Assembly (NCBI GenBank): GCA_964017235.1
Contig: OZ024933.1
Span: 12,093,962 to 12,157,961, forward strand
Direction of reading: 5' to 3'
Source: Sabellastarte sp. h YS-2021
Taxonomy: Eukaryota; Annelida; Polychaeta; Sabellida; Sabellidae
DNA length: 64,000 nt
Positions 36,540 through 46,800 of this stretch are shown here, in pieces. The notes beneath the pieces are model-generated. The model saw nothing but the letters and a program-made list of their open reading frames with translations, did no database searches and had not been told where the DNA came from. A program made the translations under genes and the position numbers. Position 1 is the stretch's first letter, and each line of letters begins with the position of its first letter.

Positions 36540-36832
36540 GGGCTCTTATATAGCGCTTTTTCTATTATTAGCTCAAAGCGCTTTACACAGTATTACCCCA
36601 GGAAGGATAGCTAGCCTTGGTAACCTTACCTATTGCTGCCATGCAAGGCGCAGAAGCCAGTATCCCTTAAAGCTGGGTACCCATATTTCCCCTGGGTGGA
36701 GAGAGGCACAGACCAGGTTAACATCTTGCCCAAGGATGTTATCCCACATGAAACAGTTGGCATCACTGGGGATCGAACCCACGACCCTTGGATTATAAGT
36801 CCAACACCCTACCAACTGAGCCACATGAGACC
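36540..36832 (-). mobile_element. tRNA-derived SINE with Ile(UAU)-like head
   Basis: The minus strand from 36832 reads TGGCTCAGTTGGTAGGGTGT, an anticodon arm TTGGA-CTTATAA-TCCAA (anticodon TAT), then GGGTTCGATCCCCAG, so boxes A and B and the anticodon arm are all visible. The body runs to about 36540, ending with an 'AAGCGCTTTGAGC' / 'AAAAGCGCTATATAAGAG' element typical of a widespread invertebrate SINE domain. It is not a functional tRNA: the acceptor stem does not close and the body continues without a 3' end. Confidence 0.7.
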
Positions 36833-36845
36833 AACTGAGCCAGAT

Positions 36846-37075
36846 GAGGTCTGTTCTGCCCCATCTCTCTCCTGTGTCAGGAAAAAGCTAAAATCTTATC
36901 TCTTCCAAAAGACTTTTCTACCATAGTGTATAAATCTATTTAGTGTGTCTGTCTTATTAGACTTCACAACGGCTATGAAATGATGATTTTGACTTGAATT
37001 CTGATGCTGTGGCTTAGAGTCTGCCTTGGCAGAGATTAGGCACAATAGAAGTAAAGAATATAATACAATAGAATA
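36846..37075 (+). pseudogene. Possible LINE ORF2 C-terminal remnant
   Basis: 'CVRKKLKSYLFQKTFLP' before a stop at 36925 resembles the last residues of L2/CR1-type ORF2 (compare 'SSFRKHLQTHLFNFSF' in the LINE at 31.0 kb). It is followed by an AT-rich 3' region with an (AATAG)-like end near 37060. The evidence is short and the call tentative. Confidence 0.4.
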
Positions 37076-37079
37076 ATAG

Positions 37080-37600
37080 GAGAGAGAGAATTGTTTAACC
37101 AACTAAACAAGACAAATAAGAATGGAGAGAGGATTGGGTGCCATAGCAGGGAGGGAATCAGGGCCTTAACATTGTAGCAAAACTTAAGAAGCAGTCATGA
37201 GCAGTGTCCCACTGGCCAGTAATGGACATAGTTGCTAACCCTTCTGATAGTGGGAACTCTGTACAAACATTGTATTGAGAACGTAAAGTGTTTGATGGGC
37301 AAAATTTACACAAAAACATATCTAAATATATGCATAACCCCTCTAGTCAATAACGGAAATGATAAAGTAAAAGGACATTTTCACTGAAAATAAAATAAAA
37401 TGATAAGTTTTAACTTGTGAATATTTAAATACAGAAATTCAACATACAGATAATTAGGTCCACTCACAAAACCTAACAATAGGATGTTTATATGTGTAAC
37501 CATTGTAATCACACTAGTAAAACTGTTCTTCATACAATACGTGTGAGTAAATCAGTGAAGTGTAGATAAAGTCAGTAACCAAACCAAACTCTCTCAAGGA
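37080..37600. other. Gene-free stretch
   Basis: Nothing recognised. Confidence 0.4.
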
Positions 37601-37609
37601 AATAAGGAC

Positions 37610-37860
37610 AAAACATGTTTTGGTTCCCTAGCGCGAGCGCAAAGCCATCAGACACACGAGTAGTGCAGTAGAAGTTACAACAGTCTGGTGACACAAAGAA
37701 ATTCCAACTGAGAGAAATCCCACAGCTTGTCTATAACACAGACAGTGACCCGTCCAAGTACTAACTTAGCCCATTGCCGCTTAACTTGAGTGAGCAGACA
37801 AATACTCATCACGCTGCGCCACAATTCATGGAAGTCCGTAGACAAAAAAAGTGATGTAGA
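37610..37860 (-). mobile_element. 5S-rRNA-derived SINE, copy 3 (best preserved)
   Basis: The minus strand contains CACTCAAGTTAAGCGGCAAT and TTAGTACTTGGACGGGTCAC (5S-like), then CAAGCTGTGGGATTTCTCTC, GGAATTTCTTTGTGTCACCA, and the end CTGATGGCTTTGCGCTCGCG then GGGAACCAAAACATG. Aligned with the copy at 2235-2475 it defines the family body outside the 5S part. Confidence 0.8.
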
Positions 37861-37864
37861 AGCA

Positions 37865-38475
37865 TGACCTCTATCAAGGCTCTCGCTTAAAAATAATTTA
37901 CACTGAGTAAGTTGACCATTTTTTTGAAAAGCTTAATCAGCTACAATTTTAATTGGCATTCCTTCACCAAACAATCAAAATAATAAGACTAAGAATTGGC
38001 TTAAAATGGTAAAAATATCATACCTATAGTTATAGTAAATAATTAAGCGTAATTATTAAACGATAACCTTACTTTTTTCTTTGTAAAAAGCCCTATTATT
38101 TATTTCTGTTTTCCAAAATAACTTAAGTTAGGGTTACCTTAATATTTCATCCTTATATGGTTATCTTGGGTAAAATGTCCTTTGTTTTACAACATTTACT
38201 AAGTTAACGATAGCACTTAATAAGTTAATTTAAATTGCTAAAACTATATGTCTAACACAGCTAAATGAAACAGATTGTTAAGCCTGAATGGTTGTTGATA
38301 CAAAGTAAGTCAAAGTTCGAAGAAATGCAATTTTTGGCAAAGGCAACATAAAAAGAAGGGTTTTTCTGCACAAGTTGGTTAAAATAGGAACATATTTATT
38401 CCCCAAGTATTTGTACTGATATAACTTTCGTGCAACATATAAATCAATACTGTAATTTGTTTCCAATGTGTGTGT
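37865..38475. other. Gene-free stretch
   Basis: AT-rich; nothing recognised. Confidence 0.4.
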
Positions 38476-38483
38476 GTATTACT

Positions 38484-38613
38484 GTAGAAATGAAGTTCGA
38501 GGGTGAGTACTTTATGACCTTTATAAAAGGGCAGTACTTCTACCGTACTTCTGCCAAAGGTAACGTCCTTTTATAGAGGTCATAAAGTAAGAACTGGAGG
38601 ACTGCATTTCTAT
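38484..38613. repeat. Foldback element with ~50-bp arms
   Basis: The left arm (TAGAAATGAAGT... TACTTTATGACCTTTATAAA) and right arm (TTTATAGAGGTCATAAAGTA...CTGCATTTCTA) are imperfect reverse complements with a short centre. It is probably a small palindromic MITE. Flanking duplication was not obvious. Confidence 0.7.
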
Positions 38614-38682
38614 CATAAAGATTGCTTTCATTTATTAGCACACAAATATTATTATAAATATAATTTTTGCACACTTATTTCA

Positions 38683-38787
38683 GGGGCGGATCCATCCTTT
38701 AAGTAAGGTGGGGGCTTCAAATCAGAGTAAGGTGGGGAGGTATTTTTCAAGGGGGAGAGGGGGTTTGAACCCCCCGATCCGCTAGTG
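38683..38787. mobile_element. 105-bp MITE with CAGGGGCGGATCC ends and 5-bp TSD
   Basis: It begins CAGGGGCGGATCC and ends GATCCGCTAGTG, whose complement starts CACTAGCGGATC. It is flanked on both sides by TATTT (38678-38682 and 38788-38792). The G-rich interior (GTAAGGTGGGG repeats) is non-coding. The 5-bp duplication points to a hAT-related or Ginger-like mobiliser; the superfamily is not certain. Confidence 0.7.
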
Positions 38788-38794
38788 TATTTGT

Positions 38795-40305
38795 CACACT
38801 ATACTTTGTCTGTATTGTTTGGTTCTCTATTATCGGCGATCATCATTTAACCTTCTGCTACGTGGACACAAAATATTTGTACTGCTGTGTTTTGTGTAGT
38901 CTGCGTGTCTTCTCTTCTTCTTTGCAATGTAACAGTCTCTCTGCATATTTTTTGTGTCAATGAATAGTGTACGACCAAATGTTCCATAATATTTAGACTT
39001 CTTCCTGCGGTTTGTAATTATTATTATTTGAATGGTACTGTGTTCAAAGAATGGAAAAAAAATGAAAAACATTGGTGTTGTTTTTGAAAAGTGTTGAAGT
39101 TTTAAGGATGGCCAAGCAAGTGTTCAATAGCAAGTGTTCAATATTACAAAATAATGGATTGTTTACGAGGGTCCCAAGGGATTCAAAAATATTTATTGTT
39201 CAAAGCTCAAAATATTTATTCCTCAAAACTATAAAAAAGTAATAAAGAAATTTATGAATAAAGACCAATATAAAACACTATATGCCATTTTAAAATCTTC
39301 AATAGTAGGTTTTACTTATTTCTTCACTTTTTCACAAAGCAGAAAAGTGAACAAATATTAAAATATTTTTATGTGGCAGCATATCCCACACCATCATAAT
39401 TGTTGTTTTTTTTAACATTAAAAGATGGCAGGCATTATAAAAGTAAATGAACATATTTGATATATATTTTAGGTCTTAGAAAATCATTTTTGATGGTATT
39501 GATTTCTTTTGAAATTTTTCTTTTAAAGTCCTATTTTACTTGCAGTGGGCATTTCTATTGGATTTTTAATGATTTACTATCAGTCATAAAATCAAAGCAT
39601 ATAGACAAAGTGAGATGGTGTTTATTCAGAACTGTTGCATAAAAGTTAATTGAACCTATCCCATAAGTCATTCTACTGAAAACAGCTTACACAAAAGATC
39701 TATGTAACAGAAATTTGGAAAAGCTTTTGATAAAGACCACAGCATTAAATAATGAAAAAGTACATGTAAGAAAGGAAAACAATAAATCTTCCCTATAGAA
39801 ATGGCTACATCAACATGCACAACAATTTAACATCGATTTCAGACAAATACTAATGATGTGATAAATGCTTTGCTATTAATGTAACATCAAACCAATTTTC
39901 TAGTGACAAAACTGGCCCAGTACTGGTGGGTGCAACAACTGGACTACTTTTATGAGGGCGATGATAAAAAGCCTGTGAAACATAGATCCAGAATTGATTT
40001 TGTAGACTAATATAAAATCAGTTCTTTTGTAGAACAAGGTCCACCTACTATAAAAATCTTGTATAAAACCTTGCAGCAGGTTTTGTAATCTTGTTAAAAT
40101 ACAAACTTACTTCACCCACAGCGTAACTAGTTTCACTTCCACAAACATATTGCAATATATAGATTTTTAGACTTGATACAATCATAAGAATACTATTATG
40201 TGGAGAGGGATTCAACCCAATTTGAGAGACCAAGTCCTCTTTATGTGGCAGGGATGCGCCAAAGCTGGGGGCCACAATTTTGTGTCTTTGATGAGACATT
40301 TTAAT
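38795..40305. other. Gene-free stretch
   Basis: AT-rich with short open frames only. No gene or repeat family recognised. Confidence 0.4.
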
Positions 40306-40312
40306 GATTTGA

Positions 40313-40498
40313 TTTATTTGGGGTTTTACGCCACTTTCAACACTGTACAGGTCATACCTAGATGGGTAGTTGGAAGGGCAGAGGAAACCAGTACATACAG
40401 TACTGCCGACCAATGGCAAGCAACTACCAGCTTTCCCATTCAGGCCATGCCCTAGAGGTGGGAGGCGAGAGTGTTACCACTCTGCCACCCTGGGCCCT
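40313..40498 (-). mobile_element. tRNA-derived SINE (GGGGTTTTACGTCGC-tail family), internally deleted
   Basis: Head GTGGCAGAGTGGTAACACTC and tail AAAGTGGCGTAAAACCCCAA are intact on the minus strand. About 40 bases of the body are missing compared with the 32.3-kb copy. Confidence 0.8.
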
Positions 40499-40499
40499 G

Positions 40500-42340
40500 A
40501 CATTTTAACGAAAATATCATTTGTAGTTAAAGTGGGGAAACATAAAGCAATAAAAAGATATTTCCAAAAATAATCCAAACAGTCATGATTTTATTTAATA
40601 TAACCCCAAATAAATAACAAGGCCAGAGCCAAAACTTGTTTTGAATATCTGTTGTTTCATTACTTGTTTCTTGTGATGATGACTTATATCTCCCAGCTCA
40701 TCAAAATATTTTATTTAAACTTGATCAGAAGACAGTTACAAAGCTTGTGTTGTTTGTCCTCTGTGGATTGTTGCATCACTAATAATGGCAACACTTTCCT
40801 TAACACATGTAATCACCTTTAGCATACAGTCAAATAAAAAAAATATCATACAAAAGATGAAAATCTCTGCAGCCAATAACCACTACAAATCTTCGGTTGA
40901 ATGTTGGATTGTAGAGATTTCAGATAAATTTGTTTTTGACAATTGCACCTGTAAGAGATACAAGCACTTTGTTTCCTTCTCACATAAAGAAATGGTGGAG
41001 GCTTTTGCATCATCAAACCAAAATATTAAAAAAATCAGGAAGAACTCAGTAGTTACAGTCTGGAGCACTGGGCGTTAAAGACCCCAGTTCAAGAGTGACA
41101 TAACAGCATCAATCAATATTGAAGAAGTTAATAATTAATATATTATCATATTTTCATTTACTATTTTTCTGTAAATTGCAAAATAGTTTTTGAGTTGAAC
41201 CAATGTTATTTTTCTTTATTTGTATTTTCCAGCAAAACCATTACAGAAGCATAATGTCCATCACTGTCTTCGTCTTTGAGATAAGTCTTTTCATAGTGAA
41301 TTAATATAATGAACTTAAAAGCCGTATACATAAAGTATGAAATAGCAAGCATATGACTATATGAACAGAATAACAAGCACATGATAAAGTCAGCCTCAGA
41401 CAATGCAAACATCTGACCCCGTTGTGGTTCATAATAGTATAACAGTAGGCCCATATCGAAGACCACAATATAAAATACCATATAGTTTGTGATAAAAGAC
41501 ATATATAACAATACCTCCAAACAAGGTCAATAATAGTATAATCATGTACCCACTTCAAAGGGCAGTAATTACCATAAAAAGTCACATATCATAACACAGA
41601 GTGTCGCCTATGCCCAGCCCCCTGAGCAGGCATCAGACTAAAAGTCTGAAGACTCTCTGACCAATAATACCAAGCACAGCTCAATGGAAAAATACAAATA
41701 TAAATATGCACCTATATTAAATGCATCATACAATATAATACATACACAAACGGACACCCATGTCCAGCCCGCTGCACAGGCATCAGGAATATAGCCTGAA
41801 GAAGCTCTGGCCAATGATACCAGGCATGGAAACTGAAATTTTCTAATAAGATGGCACTCTAAGCCACCAATTAGCCCACAACTATACACACTCCTATCTT
41901 ACTCCTTACCCCTAAAAATTTGGTTAGTGGGGGTATGGGGGGATAAATTTCATGTGCACTGTTTGCTTGCATATTTCAAAGTGACAAACGGCAGACAATA
42001 TTAATTAAAGAATATAATACATGAAAGCCATTGGTTGTTTCCAGTAAACAATTTTTACTCAGCGAGGATAGTCCAGTATCAGAATAGCATCAAGTATAAA
42101 CCACCAGTGACAAATGCCACAGCAGGCCCCTACAGGGTCATGTTCTACACAGCATACTCAAATAAGATGTTCAGGAATGCTGTTGAAAAATTTATTTTTG
42201 TCATGAATCTCCACTTTTGTACCTCTCAGGCACAACTGTTAAACCAGATGTTAATGTTACACTGTAATTTCCATTTGCATGTTTGCATAAAAACAACTTT
42301 TACCTGAACAGCTATTTGACATATGTTTTATAAGTGTAGT
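40500..42340. other. Gene-free stretch with one short direct repeat
   Basis: Two related ~70-bp segments lie at about 41610-41680 and 41758-41830 (ATGCCCAGCCCCCTGAGCAG and ATGTCCAGCCCGCTGCACAG, both followed by GCATCAG and ending near ATACCA). No gene recognised; the open frames on both strands (for example 40785-41078, 41206-41520) have no domain. Confidence 0.4.
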
Positions 42341-42521
42341 ACAATAATTATAAAAGTTGGAACCAGATTTTTTCCAGGATCGCACCTCTATCGCACCTCT
42401 TTATCACACCACTACGATCTACATCGGCACATATACGAGGGAGGGTGCACAAGGTGAAAAAATAGGAACCAATCAGATAATAGATTAGAAAAATGGCTTT
42501 GGCCTTGACCCTGTGGGCGCC

Positions 42522-42682
42522 ATATTTGATTTCAATTTTGAATTCAGTGCTTGTGCTGCTGCCTATTTTCTTGTGTATCACACTAAATAAAGGTTGTTGT
42601 GTATCCAGTTTTAAACAATATAAAATTGTTTTGTGTCTAGCCTCTGCGCATCATACAGTATTTTAAAAATACTGCTGAATTT
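42522..42682 (-). repeat. Inverted copy of the 46982-47144 segment
   Basis: The reverse complement matches 46982-47144, including 'AATTCAGCAGTATTTTTAAA', 'CTGGATACACAACAACCTTT' and 'GCACAAGCACTGAATTC'. A third, shorter copy in direct orientation lies at 47468-47578. Near the left edge (about 42380) and again near 48890 there are runs of the heptamer TCGCACC. Confidence 0.85.
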
Positions 42683-43128
42683 CATCACAACTGCCACATA
42701 TTTATCCTAACATTTCAAGGGCAACCCATGGCACGGGTAGGTACAATACTGTATACAGTCTAACTCATAAAATACACAGAAATGTCCTTATTTACATTTC
42801 CGTGTCCGCATCCGTAATCCCCTGGATGTTTTGGTATAAAACAGTGAACTATTGTCCACATCCGCAAAATAACAAACAACTCTTTTTTTGCGGATACCGA
42901 TGGAAGTTCACTATATGATACCAAAATATATAGGGTATCACGGGTGAGGATGCGGATGCGGGTATGGACAAGATTAAGGACAGGTGTATTTCTAGCCTAA
43001 CATTGCTATCATCCATCCAAACCACCTTGACCCAGTAAAATATATTTACTGCTCAGTCAGTGAATTGCGCCACCCAGTGAATTTTGAATTTCCCCATCTG
43101 TCCTTTGTAGGTTGTGTACGGGCTTTAC

Positions 43129-43614
43129 TAGACCGAGTTTCTGTCCCGTCGCCAATTGCTATTGGAAAACTGATGGACACAATGGCGAGGGACAGAGCTC
43201 ACATGTACATTTTTCTGTGTAGATTTTGAACAGCAGACAATTTTTGCATTTCTTTATTATGTCCTTGCTATGACGATACACAAATATCCAGTTTATAATA
43301 CACATGTTGTTACAGTAGCTGATTTTGAAAGCCAGAAATTTATTTTGTACATAACACAACAGTATGAAGTTTTGTTGACATTTTAAAAATGTGTTGAAAT
43401 ATGCACATACCAATAAGATATGCATTAAATATTAGTGAACGGCACACATACATACCTCAAAGAATGCAATTAACACTTTATATTTGTGGCAACATGTATA
43501 GAAATATGCCGTTCAAAATATACACAGAAAACAAGTGCATGTGAGCTCTGTCCCTCGTCATTGCGTCCATCAGTACATCAATAACAATAGGCGACGGGAC
43601 AGAAACTTGGTCTA
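43129..43614. mobile_element. MULE-like MITE with ~105-bp TIRs and 9-bp TSD
   Basis: The left end begins TAGACCGAGTTTCTGTCCCG; the right end, read on the other strand, begins TAGACCAAGTTTCTGTCCCG. The arms stay alignable for about 105 bases (through GAGGGACAGAGCTCACATG to TTTTGAAC). Both sides carry GGGCTTTAC (43120-43128 and 43615-43623), a perfect 9-bp target duplication as made by Mutator-like transposases. The 270-bp interior is AT-rich and non-coding, so movement would depend on a transposase elsewhere. Confidence 0.9.
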
Positions 43615-43684
43615 GGGCTTTACATGCAACTCGTGACCACGGCATCTCATGACCAACAACTCATTCCCACAACTGGTTCCCAAG

Positions 43685-43960
43685 AGTTTTTTTTTAAATA
43701 TTGCAGGAAACCCCACCAAGTTCTGTCTGCTCACGTTTATTACAATTTGCATATTTTATTTTTAAAATTTGCAGGAAAATCCACGGACTCCTGTCTCTTC
43801 TAATTTGCATAACTTATTTTAAAATATTGCCGGAAAATCCATGGACTTCTGTCTCCTCACATTTTTTTTCTAATTTGCATAATTATGTTATAATAGTTCT
43901 AGGAAGCCTTCTGGGAATTCCATGACCTCACGTTTTCTAATTTGCATATTTTATTTCGTA
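43685..43960. repeat. ~75-bp imperfect tandem repeat, about four units
   Basis: Units share 'AATTTGCATA', 'AAAATATTGCAGGAAA' and 'CCACGGACTTCTGTCTCCTC' with variation. It is the first of several local tandem families in the 42-49 kb block. Confidence 0.75.
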
Positions 43961-44349
43961 TTCTAAAATGGTAGGATGCGCAGTAACCTTGGACACGTCT
44001 TTTGTGCAATTCAGAAATCGCGAATATAGAACGGTAAATAAAGTAACACTGTTGAATTCTACGTACATCCTTTCGCGTACAAATGTAAACAAACAACTCA
44101 CGGTAAAACGTAAATTATATGCAGCAAACATAAAGTTAAATAATTCAGTGGGGATTTTTATCAATATTTCATTTAAAGATCGACTACTCATTAATATGAC
44201 ATTACAGGATTCTGTGGGGGATTTTAAGCGAAAGGCTGTTTGCACATCCATCACTAAGCACGTTTAGTTAATGGAACAGCCAGCATGGCGCTGCATTTGT
44301 TTTGAATTTTGCGTAAGTTTGACCAAAATATTAGTGTAACCATTTTAGA

Positions 44350-44483
44350 ATAGGAATAAAAGACACATTCTCGTGCTTTATGGTGGTTTTAAACTATTGA
44401 TCTGCTGTATTAAAGCATTCAGCCCTTCGGGCTTCGTGGCGTTCACCATCATAAAGCACTCAAATATGTCTTTTATTCCTATA
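44350..44483. repeat. Foldback MITE-like element
   Basis: The left arm AATAGGAATAAAAGACACAT...GTGCTTTATGGTG and the right arm CACCATCATAAAGCACTCAA...GTCTTTTATTCCTAT are reverse complements with a few mismatches. A smaller G+C hairpin (CAGCCCTTCGGGCT) sits near the centre. Confidence 0.75.
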
Positions 44484-44555
44484 ATATTGCTAGTTATCCT
44501 CACTGAAGTACGAGAGTCTAAAGTATTTGATCTTTACCTGAACCGATATTCTTAC

Positions 44556-44839
44556 TAGTGCTGGGATCGTCGGCGATTTTTGCAGATCGAGGATCATTTG
44601 TTAGAAACGAGTTGAACTCACGTTGGACTCTAGTAAATACACAAAAATAAAAACAAAATAAGAAAAATCCAAATATTATTACCAGTTGTGTTAAGTACCT
44701 TTTTATTGCAAGAAGACAAGGTAAGTATATCATTATTTATTTTGTGAAAACTCGAGTTTATATTGCATAACTCGATGCCATCCCCAAATATCGCCCACCG
44801 AGTTGCGACTCGAGTTACCGTCAACTCGTCCCAACACTA
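44556..44839. mobile_element. hAT-like MITE with 8-bp TSD
   Basis: The ends read TAGTGCTGGGATCG and, on the other strand, TAGTGTTGGGACG, the TAGTG-type hAT terminus. It is flanked by ATTCTTAC (44548-44555) and GTTCTTAC (44840-44847), an 8-bp duplication with one mismatch. Sub-terminal CTCGAGT/ACTCG motifs occur in both halves. At 284 bp it has no coding capacity. Confidence 0.85.
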
Positions 44840-44999
44840 GTTCTTACATAAAATACTCGCTCTTCAAGCAGCGTTTCTATTTATTAAGGGCGTGGCTGGG
44901 TTACGGTAAATCCTTTCCGTAGAAAATATGCTGCAGTACGGATTGCCGCACTCCAGAACTTGGTCTCGAGTGCGGTTTCAGTAACCATGGTTTTCATTG

Positions 45000-45590
45000 G
45001 TTAATTACTCTAATTAAATTAATCATGTGGCCTCATATTTCCTTAAGTTTGTATGTGCAAGTACCAGCATCTGATATTCTATTTGTAAAATATTGCCAGA
45101 AAACTTCAATAGTAGTTGCAGTATGAGTAAAGTATTTGTCTCGAATGAGGTTTCAGTAACAATTGTTTTCATTCGTTAAGTAAATTAATCACTTTTGCAG
45201 ACGAAAAATAGGCTGGTTGGCTGGACTTTTTGTTTGTAAAATATTGTTAGAAAATTGATCGTGGCTTCATATTTTCTTAAGTCTTTGTGTGAACTGTGCA
45301 AGTACTGGCATTTGATATTGTTATTTGTAAAATATTGCTAGATTTTCCTTCACTCCATGAGATGTTTAGGATACCAGTTTGAACCGTACTCTAGTTAATT
45401 TACTGGAATACGGCAAATGAATGTTACCGTACTGTAGAATTTCTTCTTGAGTGCAGTGATTTACCATACTCCAGCCACTTTGATTTATTAAATATAAAGT
45501 ATTGTTAGAAAACCCCATGTAATTAGGTGATCTCATATTTCTTCATAGCTGCATATACAAGTAATCAGTATTTGATATTTAAGCAGAAAT
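45000..45590. repeat. Degenerate tandem repeat with TGTAAAATATTG core
   Basis: Segments with 'CTCATATTTCCTTAAG', 'GCAAGTACCAGCATCTGATA' and 'TTGTAAAATATTGCCAGAAA' recur about four to six times with substitutions and indels. Confidence 0.65.
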
Positions 45591-45771
45591 AATGTTTATT
45601 CTTATAAAATGTTTGTGTACAAGGTGTGAGTACGAGTTGTTGGTCACGAGCTGCCGTGGTCGCGAGATGCCTGTATACCGTGTACGGTTGTGTACTGCTT
45701 CTAGGCATAAATTGGCAGCAGACATTAATTGGCTGCCATCACCATATTTTGAAATTGTTACATATTTAAAA

Positions 45772-45950
45772 TATGATAACATTCTTAAATTGTTAATGAT
45801 TAAGCATCCCTGAAAGGGTGCTTCTTTGTTTTCACCTCAGTTTCCTTCCCGCTGCCCCGATAACATTCTTAAGTGGTTAATAATTAAGTGTCCCTGAAAA
45901 GGCGCTTCTTTGTTTTCACCTCAGTTTCCTTGCCGCCGCCACATTATGGT
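45772..45950. repeat. Two-unit ~88-bp tandem repeat
   Basis: 'GATAACATTCTTAA' followed by 'CCCTGAAA' and 'TTCTTTGTTTTCACCTCAGT' occurs twice. Each unit can form the small stem GTCCCTGAAAAGGCGC / AGCATCCCTGAAAGGGTGCT. Confidence 0.75.
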
Positions 45951-46334
45951 CTCCCTTGAATATCTCCCTTATTATTAGAAGGTTCAAACCATATTTGGCC
46001 GATATATACCTTAGGCGTGGAAAAAATTTTCTGCATGCTTAAATTTGACCTTTGACCTTTGTGAAGGTCACATGATCAAAAACAATTTTTTAAAGTAACC
46101 CCCCCCGTCATCGCAGTTCCAGAAAAACTACTCGCTACACAGCCTTATAATTTGACACGCCTATTGACATGCCTGTTCAGCTGATTAGATTTTGGGAGCA
46201 ATCCCTTGAAAAATATATCATTTCTGAGTGATTTTCTGACACCTTCCAATCTGAAAGCCTTAAATTTAGGTCAACCCCCCTATTATCTTCTTAAGTATTG
46301 CATTTAGAGCCATCAAATGTACTGTGAGGTAATA

Positions 46335-46800
46335 GGAAACGAGATGTGGAGAGCTTCAGAATGTATTAAGAGGTATTGGGAAAGCGTATGTGAAGAGTCT
46401 AAATAGCCAGTCAGTTTTACCCCCTGACCCCCCCTTATGGGCCAAACTGGGGTCATAAATAGCTGCTTTGGAGTTTTTGCCTTATATCTCCTTTATCGTT
46501 GCTTTCATAGCTTCAGAATGTATTAAGAGGTATTGGGAAAGCATATGTGGAGAATCTGAATAGCCCCCGACCCCCCTTTATGGGTCAAACTGGGGTCATA
46601 AAATAGTTGCTTTGGAGTTTTGCCTTATATCTCCTTTATTGTTGCTTTTACACCTTCAGAATGTATTAAGAGGTATTTGGGAAAGCATATGTGGAGAATC
46701 TAAATAGCCGGTCAGTTTTATCCCCCGACCCCCCTTATGGGTCAAACTGGGGTCATAAAATAGTGGCTTTGGAGTTTTGCCTTATATCTCCTTTATCGTT
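46335..46800. repeat. ~150-bp tandem repeat, three units
   Basis: Units share 'AGAATGTATTAAGAGGTATT', 'CCCCCCTTATGGG', 'CAAACTGGGGTCATAAA' and 'TTGCCTTATATCTCCTTTAT'. Starts fall near 46350, 46510 and 46648. Confidence 0.85.

Noticed and set aside
36767..36832. Functional tRNA-Ile(UAU) gene on the minus strand
   Set aside because: Boxes A and B and the anticodon arm are present, but there is no paired acceptor stem and the sequence continues into a SINE body.
41206..41585. Membrane-protein genes (hydrophobic frames on the minus strand)
   Set aside because: Two overlapping frames both look hydrophobic because of AT-rich composition; no splice or start support and no family.
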